Notes: generated by a model not told the origin, from the letters alone. Shown: positions 1 through 8,882, counted from the first letter of the stretch. The stretch: DNA of 64,000 nucleotides from Blautia wexlerae DSM 19850 (GCF_025148125.1 NZ_CP102267.1:4164501-4228500), one strand, 5' to 3'. Numbers and translations: made by a program.

Positions 1-1312
1 GAACCAGTTTCCGGTTCCGTTCATCAGTTCCTTCTGTATTCTGTTTAATCAGCGTTCCAAACAGATTCAGCAGACAATTCAACACCTCTTCTGTGTTCTC
101 GCACTGACAGATTCTTTTTATTCCATCCTGAAGCACAGAAAGATTCCAGTTTTTATTATGAATTTCACTGTCAACTGCACAGATATATGGAAATTTCATA
201 CATCCCAAAAGTAAATCCATTGCTGCAAATTTCACCGGAGATACATCTTCCGGTGCGTTTCGAAATATCTGATGAAGTTCATCCTCCGCTTTCTCAAAAC
301 TGTCCTGAAACAAAGTCATCATAAAATGTGTTTTTTCACCGGAAGTAATCACAAAGTCTGTCTGTTTTTTATATTGCAGATCTTCGTATCTGAGTATGAT
401 ATTCGTACCCAGATAAACACATTGCCTGCATGCTGTCTGTGCCTTACGGTACTGTGCATTTGCCTGATATTCGTCCACTTCTACATCGCTCAATCCAAAA
501 TTCATATGTGCTTTCAGATACCGTTCTACTTCTACCTGTATCTTACTGCATGCCTGCAATGCTTTTTCCATACATACTGCGTTTTCTTCTTCCTTTTCAA
601 ACAAAAGAATAAAATTATATTCTGCAGTTGCTGTATTATAATCGCTCAAAACATGAATTCCAAAATCATTAAAAATTTCCTCAAAAATATTGATGCATGC
701 AAATTCCTCTATCCATTTATCTCCTGTATGGATTTTATTTTCTCCAACAACTTTTCGCCCTACACACACAATATATTTCTCTATTGTCAGATTCAGAGAT
801 TCTGCCTGCTCTTTTACAACTCCTTTTCCCTGGATTCTTCCATACAGAAGATTTCCCGCAAATTTGGATCTCAGCTGCGGAACTGACCTGTTGAAATATT
901 TCTTCAGATCCCGGATTTCCTGCTGTTTTTCCTTCCTTGCATGAATTTCCCCTGCAATCCGGGCAGCCATTGCCTTTAACTCATCATAGTCCACCGGTTT
1001 GAGAAGATATTCTTCCACACCAATGCTGATTGCTTTCTGAGCGTAGGCAAAACTGTCATATCCTGTCAGTATCACTATAACCGCATTGGGATAAATCTCA
1101 TGTGCTTTTTCTGCAAAATCCAGTCCATCCATTCCCGGCATCTTCACATCTGTAAGGATCAGATCCGGTTTCGCCTGCTCCAGTTTCTCCAGCCCTTCCA
1201 ATCCGTTCCTTGCAGTTGCGGATATACGGTATCCATAATCGCTCCATGGAAACGAACATAAACCATCCAGAATAATATATTCATCATCTAATATCATTAC
1301 CTGCAATTCCAT
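1..1312 (-). CDS. Response regulator, YesN/AraC type (partial, C-terminus beyond window)
   Basis: This is the N-terminal part of a response regulator of the YesN type and is cut by the left edge. The receiver domain fills about residues 1-120: acidic pocket LDDE near residue 9, phospho-acceptor Asp in LTDVKMPG near residue 55, and the Lys in LLKPVDY near residue 105. A long middle region of about 300 residues follows. The AraC-type DNA-binding domain expected at the C-terminus is outside the window, so it is assumed rather than seen. The start codon overlaps the stop of the upstream kinase gene by one base (TAATG), so the two are translationally coupled and form one two-component system. Sugar or oligosaccharide uptake is the usual target of the family, but no target is evident here. 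Confidence 0.88.
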   Translation of the reverse strand, partial: MELQVMILDDEYIILDGLCSFPWSDYGYRISATARNGLEGLEKLEQAKPDLILTDVKMPGMDGLDFAEKAHEIYPNAVIVILTGYDSFAYAQKAISIGVEEYLLKPVDYDELKAMAARIAGEIHARKEKQQEIRDLKKYFNRSVPQLRSKFAGNLLYGRIQGKGVVKEQAESLNLTIEKYIVCVGRKVVGENKIHTGDKWIEEFACINIFEEIFNDFGIHVLSDYNTATAEYNFILLFEKEEENAVCMEKALQACSKIQVEVERYLKAHMNFGLSDVEVDEYQANAQYRKAQTACRQCVYLGTNIILRYEDLQYKKQTDFVITSGEKTHFMMTLFQDSFEKAEDELHQIFRNAPEDVSPVKFAAMDLLLGCMKFPYICAVDSEIHNKNWNLSVLQDGIKRICQCENTEEVLNCLLNLFGTLIKQNTEGTDERNRKLV

Positions 1313-3144
1313 TATCTCTCGTCTCCCCTTTTTTTGTTATTTTCATTAACAGGTTCATCACATTTCCTGTAGGTAACTCCGACATTACCGTTCATCGGGA
1401 TTTCCAGTATTACCTGTGTTCCCTTCCCCGGTTCTGATGTAATGCTCATCCTTGCCTTGTTCTGATATACATAATCCAGTCTCTTTCTCACCGCATACAC
1501 TCCCAGATGAGTATGTGTCCGCTCTGCTTCATGATCTGGCTCTTCCTCTGTCCCCATCAGTTTCTCCAACTGCTCCTGTGACATTCCAACGCCATCATCC
1601 TTTACTGTAAATACTGCCATTCCATCTGTAATTTCTCCTGAAACATAAAGGAAACAGTCCCATGTCGCATTTTCCACACCATGAACCACCGCATTTTCCA
1701 CCAGTGTCTGAATAGTCATCTTCGGAATCTCTAATTCATTTAATCTCTCATCCACTTCAATATAAGATGTAAATTTATCTCCATATCTGGTTTCCTGTAT
1801 GTAAAGATAATCCTGTACATATTTTATTTCCTCACGAATATAAACCATACTTCTTTTATTACTGATACTTGCACGCATCAGACTGCTGATAGAAGTAACC
1901 ATACGACAAATATTATCCTCGCCCTTCTTTCGCGCCATCCAGTTGATCGTATCCAGTACATTATAAAGAAAATGCGGATTGATCTGTGCCTGCAAAGCCT
2001 GGAATTCAATATCTTTGTTAACTGTTTCCATCTCCACAACCTGTTTTATCAGCTGCTCTATTTTCTCTATCGTCTGGTTGAAAACAGAATTCATGGTTCC
2101 AATCTCATCCCTTCTTCCTTCCGGAAGACGGACAGAAAAGTCACCCTCCGCAAACTGCTGCATTGCTTTACTTGTACGCTTGATCGGACCAGCGATTCCC
2201 TTTGCCAGAATATTAGCAAGAAAAATACACAACATCAAACTTGCCAGAATAAGCATGATTGTCGTTTTCTGTAATCCTCTGGCTGTTTTCTGCAAGAAAC
2301 TCATAGGGATCATTCCTACAACTGTAAGTCCTGTGTCAGAACTTCTCTGATATACACAGTCATAACCCTGTCCATCTGCAGTAAACAGAAATTCTCCTGT
2401 GTTGCCTGATATTTTTTCTATCCAGCTTCTGTCACTGATTGTCGCATCATTCTCTGCACTCTCTATCAGAACATTTTTGTCATTGTCCAGAAGAAAAATA
2501 TGTGCAGCCAAAGAATCTCTGGCTGTGATCGTCATTTTTTTCAGATAGCTCAGCTTAATAGATGCTCTCAATATTCCCACTGGCTTCATAGTCAGAGAAT
2601 CTTTGATCTGCTTTGCCATATACATCAGGCCTTCCTCAGAAGCATTATAATAAATACAGCGTCCTTTTGCCTGCTCCGCCAGTTCACAGGATATCTGAGC
2701 GGTCTTTTCATGAATCTCACGATTATTTGCCAGCAGATGATTTGCTCCGTTATAACCATACAGCTGGATATCCTTCATATAAATACTTGTATATCCCTGC
2801 AAAAGCAGCCTTCTGATCTGCCCCGATCTTGAATAATAGGGATACAGCTCTGTGCCATTCGATTTATATGGTTCATCAGACTCCAATTCCTCCTGAACCG
2901 TACTGTTATTTGCAATATACTCAAATGAATTCCTCACCATATCAAAATAATGATCCAAATTCACCGACAACTCGTTCACCACTCCCGCAGACTGTTTCCT
3001 TGTCTGTTCTGTCACAATTGAAGATGCAGACATATACTGCGAAACACTGGCAGCCAACAGAACAACCAATGCTACCCCTAATGTACAATACAGAATTTTT
3101 CTCTGTATTGACAGATTAATATACCACTTCTTTAAATATTTCAT
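1312..3144 (-). CDS. Sensor histidine kinase, YesM type
   Basis: Membrane histidine kinase of 610 residues that would phosphorylate the response regulator encoded just downstream. The order of parts is a transmembrane helix (about 17-40), an extracellular sensor region of about 250 residues, a second membrane helix (about 293-315), a HAMP linker, the His_kinase block with QAQINPHFLYNVLDTI (phospho-acceptor His), and an HATPase domain with N-box LVENAVVHG and the glycine-rich DDGVGMS and GLGVYAVR-like boxes near the end. The start at MKYLKKWY follows a GGGAAGAG ribosome site. The ligand is not predictable. The TRAP operon is nearby but divergently placed behind other features, so a link to it is only a guess. 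Confidence 0.92.
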   Translation of the reverse strand: MKYLKKWYINLSIQRKILYCTLGVALVVLLAASVSQYMSASSIVTEQTRKQSAGVVNELSVNLDHYFDMVRNSFEYIANNSTVQEELESDEPYKSNGTELYPYYSRSGQIRRLLLQGYTSIYMKDIQLYGYNGANHLLANNREIHEKTAQISCELAEQAKGRCIYYNASEEGLMYMAKQIKDSLTMKPVGILRASIKLSYLKKMTITARDSLAAHIFLLDNDKNVLIESAENDATISDRSWIEKISGNTGEFLFTADGQGYDCVYQRSSDTGLTVVGMIPMSFLQKTARGLQKTTIMLILASLMLCIFLANILAKGIAGPIKRTSKAMQQFAEGDFSVRLPEGRRDEIGTMNSVFNQTIEKIEQLIKQVVEMETVNKDIEFQALQAQINPHFLYNVLDTINWMARKKGEDNICRMVTSISSLMRASISNKRSMVYIREEIKYVQDYLYIQETRYGDKFTSYIEVDERLNELEIPKMTIQTLVENAVVHGVENATWDCFLYVSGEITDGMAVFTVKDDGVGMSQEQLEKLMGTEEEPDHEAERTHTHLGVYAVRKRLDYVYQNKARMSITSEPGKGTQVILEIPMNGNVGVTYRKCDEPVNENNKKRGDER

Positions 3145-3212
3145 CTTTCTCTTCCCTTTAATATCCCTTTATTTTTCCCGGTTTTTACTGCTACAGTCTA
3201 TTTCGAACAGTG

Positions 3213-3253
3213 AAAAAGCCGACACACTGTTTCCAGTCAATGTATCGGCTTTA
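3213..3253 (-). terminator. Intrinsic terminator after the VOC gene
   Basis: Arms AAGCCGACACA and TGTATCGGCTT form an 11-bp stem with one mismatch. Read on the minus strand the stem ends in GTCGGCTTTTTC, which gives the T-run. It lies just downstream of the VOC-family gene. Confidence 0.75.
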
Positions 3254-3315
3254 CTGCTTCATTTTATTATGTTCGGAATTTTATTATGTAGGTATATTCC
3301 GTAACTTTTTCTGTT

Positions 3316-3708
3316 TTACAGATACTGACTGAATTCCACTTTCTCCTTATTCGGACCCTCAATGGTAAAGAATTTTACACCATTTTCCCAGAATGGCAGG
3401 AAATGAATGGTATCCTGTGTGGAGTTTAAACCAGCTTCATTAATATACTGGAAAATCTCCTCAATGTCTCTCACATCAAGCGCAACATGATCAATCGCCC
3501 CATGCTCCATCTTCGCCGCATGATTCTCATAAGTCTCCACAACCAAAGTTCCCAGCTTCAGAAAAACAACCTTCTCATTCGCTTCCTCATTCACAGTCTC
3601 AAACGCCGTCTCAAATCCCAGCTTATGATAAAACTCCACAGTTTTATCAATGTCATTTGTCGGAATCCCGATATGCTGTACCCCTGTTGAATAATTCTTT
3701 AAATCCAT
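3316..3708 (-). CDS. VOC (glyoxalase/bleomycin resistance) family protein
   Basis: Single-domain vicinal oxygen chelate protein of 130 residues. The two paired beta-alpha-beta modules are visible: VQHIGIPTNDIDKTVEFYHK at the N-terminus and IDHVALDVRDIEEIFQYI in the second half, with metal-ligand candidates His in QHIG, His in DHVA and Glu in KVEFSQ near the C-terminus. I chose the internal Met (MDLKNYSTG) because GAGGTAAAG lies directly before it; an in-frame start 14 codons upstream has no good ribosome site. Lactoylglutathione lyase-like, dioxygenase-like or resistance functions are all possible. It stands alone with its own terminator. Confidence 0.85.
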   Translation of the reverse strand: MDLKNYSTGVQHIGIPTNDIDKTVEFYHKLGFETAFETVNEEANEKVVFLKLGTLVVETYENHAAKMEHGAIDHVALDVRDIEEIFQYINEAGLNSTQDTIHFLPFWENGVKFFTIEGPNKEKVEFSQYL

Positions 3709-3906
3709 GATCTTTACCTCTTTCTGCTCATCTTTGTAGCTTTTACTCATTTATTTTCATAATTTTACTTATCCAATATTTAATATTTTATTTTTTACAA
3801 TATACGCAGAAAATCATTCGATTGTCAAGAGTAACAACTGATTCTTTTCACTTGACCCCTCCGCTCCCACCACCTCATCCATTTTCTCTTACACAGCCAA
3901 TAGCCA

Positions 3907-4122
3907 GCGTGAAGCAGCATCTCTCTGCAGGTGAATTTGGAGGGGGCTTAGTAACTCTTAGGTGGGGGAAATCCGCGTTATGAAGAAAAATAGCAACCTG
4001 TCTGAGCGGAGTCTGCGACGGAGCGAGTTTTGCATTTTTCTTCATGCTTTTAGCGGATTTCCCCCACCTTAGAGTTACTTAGCCCCCGGAACTGAACCTG
4101 CAGAGAGATGCTGCTTCGCGCG
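3907..4122. repeat. 216-bp imperfect palindrome
   Basis: The left arm begins GAAGCAGCATCTCTCTGCAG and the right arm ends CTGCAGAGAGATGCTGCTTC. Between them the arms continue with GGGGGCTTAGTAACTCTTA facing its complement, then AGGTGGGGGAAATCCGC facing GCGGATTTCCCCCACCT, and GAAGAAAAATAGCAA facing TTTGCATTTTTCTTC. The arms are about 90 bp and the loop about 35 bp. No open frame of interest lies in it. It has the look of a dispersed palindromic (MITE- or BIME-like) element. The flanks 3709-3906 hold nothing else I can identify. Confidence 0.85.
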
Positions 4123-4249
4123 TCCCTTATTGTCTGTGTACGCCCCACACCAACAAACTTCCCCCAAATACTTACAAAAACCTCTTGACTTTCAAAACAA
4201 ACAGCGTTAAAATTGCTTTAGCTTTTTAAACAGCTAAACCTATAACGCA

Positions 4250-4538
4250 TAAATTCAACGAAGGGAACCAGTAAAAACAGTCCCCCTGTCCTCAGAGAAC
4301 TGCAGTCCGGTGAAATGCAGTGACAGACCTGTTTCGAATATCATCCCCGAGAAGGAAAGCCGAACCCTTGAATACAGCCATCACAGATATTGCCATATTC
4401 ACAGTAAGCTTCCCCGGCCGCCCCCCGTTACAGGAGCCGCGTATATCGGTACGTTGCAGAATCGTACTTGTTTCAAAGGTGAAACAGGGTGGTTACGGAA
4501 TATCATATGTCCGTCCCTGCGTGGGGCGGACTTTTTTT
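4250..4538 (+). promoter_or_regulatory. T-box leader, predicted tRNA-Tyr responsive
   Basis: A T-box riboswitch precedes the TRAP transporter genes. The 5' side shows the Stem I kink-turn region ACGAAGGGAACCAGTAA, then the AGAGAACTGCA element and the distal loop GGTG flanked by complementary TGCAGT. On the 3' side of Stem I is CCGAACCCTTGAATACAGCC, whose specifier I read as TAC (4373-4375, Tyr) followed by the usual A. The T-box proper is AGGGTGGTTACGGAA (4486-4500); its TGGT pairs with an ACCA acceptor end, that is a discriminator A, as in bacterial tRNA-Tyr. A terminator follows at once. Uncharged tRNA would stabilise the antiterminator and turn the operon on. Reading ACA (Thr) in place of TAC is the main alternative. 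Confidence 0.88.
4509..4538 (+). terminator. T-box leader terminator
   Basis: GTCCGTCCC pairs with GGGGCGGAC (one G-U pair) around a TGCGT loop and is followed by seven T residues. It competes with the antiterminator made by the T-box bulge just upstream. Confidence 0.88.
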
Positions 4539-4582
4539 ATGTTATAGGAAATTACTCCATAATATTCCTATAACATAAAAAA
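4532..4582. repeat. Small palindromic repeat, copy 1
   Basis: TTATGTTATAGGAA and TTCCTATAACATAA form a perfect 14-bp inverted repeat around ATTACTCCATAATA. A second copy lies at 26687-26736 in the opposite orientation. Here it follows directly on the T-box terminator and could extend termination or be an unrelated mobile palindrome. Confidence 0.8.
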
Positions 4583-4783
4583 GCCCTGACACACGAGACA
4601 TACTTTCTTTTCCAGGCTGTCGATCTGAAACCGAAACACCACTTCTGTTTTTCGCAGACAACAGAATTCACCACAGATGAAAAATGTAACTAATTACATA
4701 TTATAACCATTACATTCCATCTGCCTTGAATCTGCTCCAAATTCCGAAAAACAGCAGTAAATTTTTTGAGAGGAGTAGAGAGC

Positions 4784-5338
4784 ATGAAAATCTACAAAAA
4801 AATCATGAACGCACTGGCTGCAGTAGAAAAGATCGTCCTTGTGATCTCCACACTGCTGATCCTGGTGCTGACTGTGGGAAACGTATTTTCCCGTAAAGTC
4901 ATCCACCGTTCCTGGTCCTTCACAGAAGAACTTGTAGTAGCGGTATTCGTACTCATCACCCTGCTGGCAGCCGCACTGGCCTGCCGCGAAGGAGAACTGG
5001 TCAGCCTGACACTGGTCACAGACCGCCTTCCAAAGAAACTGAAGAAACCATCCGTAATTCTGATCACAGTCCTGAGCATCATCTTCAGCGTCATCCTTTT
5101 CAAATACGGAATGGACAAGGTAATCACTCAGCTTCAGAATGGAAAAAGAACCTTCGTATTAAACTGGCCTGAATGGATCTTCTGGTCCTTCGTACCCATC
5201 GGTGCAGGATGCATGATCCTTCACTTCATTGAATTCTGTCTGGACTTCTGCTGCAAAACCGACAGCGCCAAAAATACCGACAACAGCACAAAAAGTAACA
5301 TGAACACAATCACAACAGACAAAAAGGAGGGCAAATAA
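4784..5338 (+). CDS. dctQ: TRAP transporter small permease (DctQ family)
   Basis: Small membrane subunit of a tripartite ATP-independent periplasmic (TRAP) transporter, 184 residues, with four hydrophobic helices (about 10-32, 45-63, 85-105, 125-150). The family scaffolds the large permease and drives uptake by an ion gradient. The motif FSRKVIHRSWSFTEEL is the family's typical segment after helix 1. I start at MKIYKKIM because GAGAGGAG sits 9 bases upstream; an upstream TTG would use that ribosome site as codons. The next gene begins one base after the stop with its own AGGAGG, so the two are co-translated. Expression should be controlled by the T-box leader about 245 bp upstream. Confidence 0.92.
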   Translation: MKIYKKIMNALAAVEKIVLVISTLLILVLTVGNVFSRKVIHRSWSFTEELVVAVFVLITLLAAALACREGELVSLTLVTDRLPKKLKKPSVILITVLSIIFSVILFKYGMDKVITQLQNGKRTFVLNWPEWIFWSFVPIGAGCMILHFIEFCLDFCCKTDSAKNTDNSTKSNMNTITTDKKEGK

Positions 5339-8300
5339 ATGATCAGTGCAATCTTATTTATCTCCTTCTTCATATTCCTGATCCTGGGTGTACCCATCGG
5401 AATCTGCCTCGGACTTTCCTCCGTATGCGCAATCCTCTACTCCGGTACATCCCTGACGATCGTAGCAACCAACATGTACTCAGGAATCAGCAAATTCCTG
5501 CTCCTGGCAATCCCATTCTTCGTACTGTCAGGAAACATCATGGCAAAAGCCGGTATCTCCAAACGACTGATCAAATTCGTTGATACCTGCGTAGGACACA
5601 AAAAAGGCGGTATCGCCATCGTATGTGTTATCGTAGCCTGCTTCTTCGGCGCCATCTCCGGTTCCGGCCCTGCAACTGTTGCAGCTCTTGGCGCCGTACT
5701 GATCCCTGCAATGGTAGAACAGGGCGGTTTCTCCGCACCATTCTCCACAGCACTGATGGCAACCTCAAGCTCCATCGCCATTGTCATCCCGCCAAGTATC
5801 GCCTTCGTTGTATATGCCTCCATCACAGGCACATCCATCGCAGATATGTTCATGGCAGGTATCGTACCAGGTCTTCTTATGGGCGTGGCACTGGTAATCG
5901 TAGTAATGCTGGAAGCAAAGAAACACAACATCAAACCATCCAGAGAAAAAGCCTCAGGCAAAGAACGCTGGGACGCTTTTAAAGATGCTTTCTGGGGATT
6001 CCTGATGCCGGTCATCATTCTGGGCGGTATCTACGGCGGTATCTTCACACCAACAGAAGCAGCAGCCGTATCCGTTGTATACGGTCTCTTTGTAGGTATG
6101 GTCATCTACCGCGAAGTTTCCTTCCGCGATATGTTTGACATTCTGGTAGACTCAGCAAAGACAACCGGCGGTATCATGCTCATCGTAGCAAGTGCCTCTC
6201 TGTTCTCCTTTGTATGTACCAAATTCGGTATTGCAGATGCAGCCTCCAATTTACTTGGAAGCATCGCACATAACCAGTTTACCTTCCTGCTGATTGTAAA
6301 TATCATCTTCCTGATCGCAGGATGCTTCATCGATGCAAACTCCGCTATGTACATCTTCATCCCGATCATGCTTCCTGTATGTAAGGCTCTTGGATACGAT
6401 ATAGTAGCATTCGGTGTTATGGCAACTGTAAACCTTGCAATCGGACAGGTAACTCCTCCTGTAGGCGTAAACCTCTTCGTAGCAATCAGCATCAAGATCA
6501 AAAAAGGTCTGGAAGTTACTCTGCAGGAGATCTCAAGGGCAGTTGTGCCAATGATCGCAGCCTGCGTTGCAGTTCTTCTGATCGTTACATACATCCCGAT
6601 CACCTCCACTTTCCTTCCGAAAGCTCTTGCAAAAGAAGGCTCCTACACAGGTGATCAGTCCTCCGCTTCCTCTGACACAGCTTCCAAGGAGGCAGGAGAC
6701 GGCAATAACTCCTTTGACACAATCGCAGATTACAGCGACCTTGACTGGCCGGAAATGACCTGGAACTTCGCTTGCTCCACTACTGAGACAAGTACATGGG
6801 CTGATGGCGGACGTAAGTTCGGTGAACTGATGGAAAAAGCCACAGGCGGCAAAGTCAAAGTCAACATTTACGCTGCTGACCAGCTTACAAACGGCAACCA
6901 GTCCGAAGGTATTCAGGCTCTGATGAATGGGGACCCGGTTCAGATCTCCATGCACTCCAACCTGATCTACTCTGCATTTGATCCACGTTTCAACGTTGTT
7001 TCTCTTCCGTTCGTCTATGATTCTTACGACGATGCAGATGCGAAATTCGATGGCGAAGCAGGTGCAAAGCTGAAAGAAATCCTCAGTGAGTACGGACTCC
7101 ACTGCATGGGTATTGCAGAGAACGGTTTCCGCGAAATCACAAACAGCAAACATGAGATTAAATCTGTAGACGATATGAAGAACCTGAAGGTTCGTGTAGC
7201 AGGCTCCAACCTTCTGATGGAATGCTACAAGAGATGGGGCGCTGATGCCACAAACATGAACTGGTCAGAAACTTACACAGCACTTCAGCAGAACACAGTA
7301 GAAGGTCAGGAGAATCCGCTTCCTGCTATCGACGCTGCAAGTGTTCAGGAGGTTCAGCCTTACTGCTCTATGTGGGATGCAATTTATGACTGCCTGTTCT
7401 TCTGTATCAACGAAAACATCTACAACAGTCTCACACCACAACAGCAGGAAGTTGTTGACGAAGCAGGACAGAAAGCAGTTGAATATGAGCGTTACATCAA
7501 CCGTTCCGGAGATGACGAGATCAAAGAACGCTGGGCAAGCCAGAACGGTGTAACAATCACAGAAAAAGAAGACATGGACATCGACTCCTTCAAAGAAGCA
7601 GTTGACGGTATCGATGACTGGTTTGTAAACGAACTGAAGAGCCAGGGCTATGACGATGCCCAGGATCTGGTTGACCTTTTCACAAAGGATTCCTTCAACA
7701 CAGTGGAAGATTACAGTGATCTAGACTGGCCGGAAACAACCTGGAACTTTGCATGCTCCACTACTGAGACAAGTACCTGGGCTGACGGCGGACGTAAGTT
7801 CGGTGAACTGATGGAAAAAGCTACAGGCGGAAAGGTTAAAGTCAATATTTATGCAGCTGACCAGCTTACAAACGGCAACCAGTCCGAAGGTATTCAGGCT
7901 CTGATGAATGGGGACCCGGTTCAGATCTCCATGCACTCCAACCTGATCTACTCTGCATTTGATCCACGTTTCAACGTTGTTTCTCTTCCATTCGTCTATG
8001 ATTCTTACGACGATGCAGATGCGAAATTCGATGGCGAAGCTGGTGAAAAACTGAAAGAAATCCTTGGCGAATACGGACTCCACTGCATGGGTATCGCAGA
8101 AAACGGTTTCCGCGAGATCACAAACAGCAAACATGAAATCAAATCTGTAGATGATATGAGGAACCTGAAGGTCCGTGTAGCAGGTTCCAACCTTCTGATG
8201 GAATGCTACAAGAGATGGGGTGCTGATGCCACAAACATGAACTGGTCAGAAACTTACACAGCACTTCAGCAGAACACGGTTGAAGGTGAGGAAAATCCAC

Positions 8301-8671
8301 TTCCTGCTATTGACGCAGCAAGCGTTCAGGAGGTTCAGCCTTACTGTTCCATGTGGGATGCAATTTATGACTGTCTGTTCTTCTGCATCAATCAGGATAT
8401 CTACGATGGCCTCACACCACAACAGCAGGCAGTTGTTGATGAATGCGGTCAGAAGGCAGTTGAATACGAACGTTACATCAACCGTTCCAGCGACAATGAG
8501 ATTAAAGAACGCTGGGAATCCAAAAACGACGTAACCTTCACAGAGAAAGCTGATATGGATATCGATTCCTTCAAGAAAGCTGTAGACGGCGTAGACGACT
8601 GGTTCGTAAATGAGCTGAAGAGCCAAGGCTACGAAGACGGCCAGGATCTGGTTGATCTGTTTACCAAATAA
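5339..8671 (+). CDS. TRAP large permease fused to two tandem substrate-binding domains (DctM-DctP-DctP)
   Basis: A 1110-residue fusion. Residues 1 to about 427 are a complete DctM large permease (multiple membrane helices, family motifs GVPIG, GSGPATVAALG, GGIYGGIFTPTEAAAV, QVTPPVGVN). After the last helix (near ITSTFLP) comes a Ser/Asp-rich linker (about 430-463), then two copies of a DctP-type solute-binding domain (464-790 and 791-1110), each with the segment LKVRVAGSNLL whose Arg matches the conserved carboxylate-binding Arg of DctP proteins. No signal peptide is needed because the permease would export and tether the domains. TRAP binding proteins are normally separate. With the Tyr T-box ahead, an aromatic amino acid or its keto acid is a reasonable substrate guess; the family usually prefers carboxylates. 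Confidence 0.93.
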   Translation: MISAILFISFFIFLILGVPIGICLGLSSVCAILYSGTSLTIVATNMYSGISKFLLLAIPFFVLSGNIMAKAGISKRLIKFVDTCVGHKKGGIAIVCVIVACFFGAISGSGPATVAALGAVLIPAMVEQGGFSAPFSTALMATSSSIAIVIPPSIAFVVYASITGTSIADMFMAGIVPGLLMGVALVIVVMLEAKKHNIKPSREKASGKERWDAFKDAFWGFLMPVIILGGIYGGIFTPTEAAAVSVVYGLFVGMVIYREVSFRDMFDILVDSAKTTGGIMLIVASASLFSFVCTKFGIADAASNLLGSIAHNQFTFLLIVNIIFLIAGCFIDANSAMYIFIPIMLPVCKALGYDIVAFGVMATVNLAIGQVTPPVGVNLFVAISIKIKKGLEVTLQEISRAVVPMIAACVAVLLIVTYIPITSTFLPKALAKEGSYTGDQSSASSDTASKEAGDGNNSFDTIADYSDLDWPEMTWNFACSTTETSTWADGGRKFGELMEKATGGKVKVNIYAADQLTNGNQSEGIQALMNGDPVQISMHSNLIYSAFDPRFNVVSLPFVYDSYDDADAKFDGEAGAKLKEILSEYGLHCMGIAENGFREITNSKHEIKSVDDMKNLKVRVAGSNLLMECYKRWGADATNMNWSETYTALQQNTVEGQENPLPAIDAASVQEVQPYCSMWDAIYDCLFFCINENIYNSLTPQQQEVVDEAGQKAVEYERYINRSGDDEIKERWASQNGVTITEKEDMDIDSFKEAVDGIDDWFVNELKSQGYDDAQDLVDLFTKDSFNTVEDYSDLDWPETTWNFACSTTETSTWADGGRKFGELMEKATGGKVKVNIYAADQLTNGNQSEGIQALMNGDPVQISMHSNLIYSAFDPRFNVVSLPFVYDSYDDADAKFDGEAGEKLKEILGEYGLHCMGIAENGFREITNSKHEIKSVDDMRNLKVRVAGSNLLMECYKRWGADATNMNWSETYTALQQNTVEGEENPLPAIDAASVQEVQPYCSMWDAIYDCLFFCINQDIYDGLTPQQQAVVDECGQKAVEYERYINRSSDNEIKERWESKNDVTFTEKADMDIDSFKKAVDGVDDWFVNELKSQGYEDGQDLVDLFTK
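6728..8671 (+). repeat. 981-bp tandem duplication within the TRAP fusion gene
   Basis: Two in-frame copies start at GATTACAGCGACCTTGACTG (6728) and GATTACAGTGATCTAGACTG (7709), a period of 981 bp or 327 codons. Parts differ at scattered silent and replacement sites, while a block of about 185 bp (for example 7857-8040 against 6876-7059) has a single difference. That pattern fits an older duplication with local gene conversion. Confidence 0.92.
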
Positions 8672-8697
8672 TCCTTACGGTTATAAAACTCCATAAA

Positions 8698-8804
8698 AAT
8701 AAAAAGGAAGTAAGCATCCCCCGTCCAAAGTGAGATGCTTACTTTCTTTTTAACATTATAATTAATCACAGAGGACAACCGGAACACGCTTCCAATCATC
8801 TTCT
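8698..8804 (-). ncRNA. Predicted antisense antitoxin-like RNA, orphan copy
   Basis: The minus strand carries TTGAAG (8834-8839), a 17-bp spacer and TATAAT (8811-8816), so transcription would start near 8804 and run toward the TRAP gene's end. The stem 8707-8746 followed by CCTTTTTATTTTT on this strand would end it. The unit is a close copy of the one at 9055-9158 but has no toxin frame opposite it; the TRAP stop codon lies there. The size is inferred. Confidence 0.6.
8707..8750. terminator. Terminator of the TRAP operon, derived from the toxin-antitoxin unit
   Basis: GAAGTAAGCATC pairs with GATGCTTACTTTC and TTTTT follows on the plus strand. On the minus strand the stem is also followed by T-rich sequence, so it can act in both directions. 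It matches the 3' end of the toxin gene at 9063-9110 almost base for base. Confidence 0.85.
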
Positions 8805-8882
8805 AAGTAGATTATACAATGGGGCACCTATTTCTTCAAGTTCCCTTTTTATAATTCAGATTTTATACAGAACAATAAGTAC

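Noticed and set aside
4200..4260. Inverted repeat GCGTTA...TAACGC with TTAGCT/AGCTAA before the T-box, considered as a separate riboswitch.
   Set aside because: It is short, AT-rich and lies at or before the likely transcript start of the T-box leader. I see no riboswitch core, so I left it out.
4260..4340. GGTGAAA context resembling a cobalamin riboswitch.
   Set aside because: The AGTA motif, the AGAGAACTGC element, the GGTG distal loop and the downstream GGTGG core fit a T-box much better.
6533..8626. Long minus-strand frames opposite the TRAP fusion gene.
   Set aside because: They mirror the two repeated binding domains, lack ribosome sites and have no domain content, so they are shadows of codon bias.
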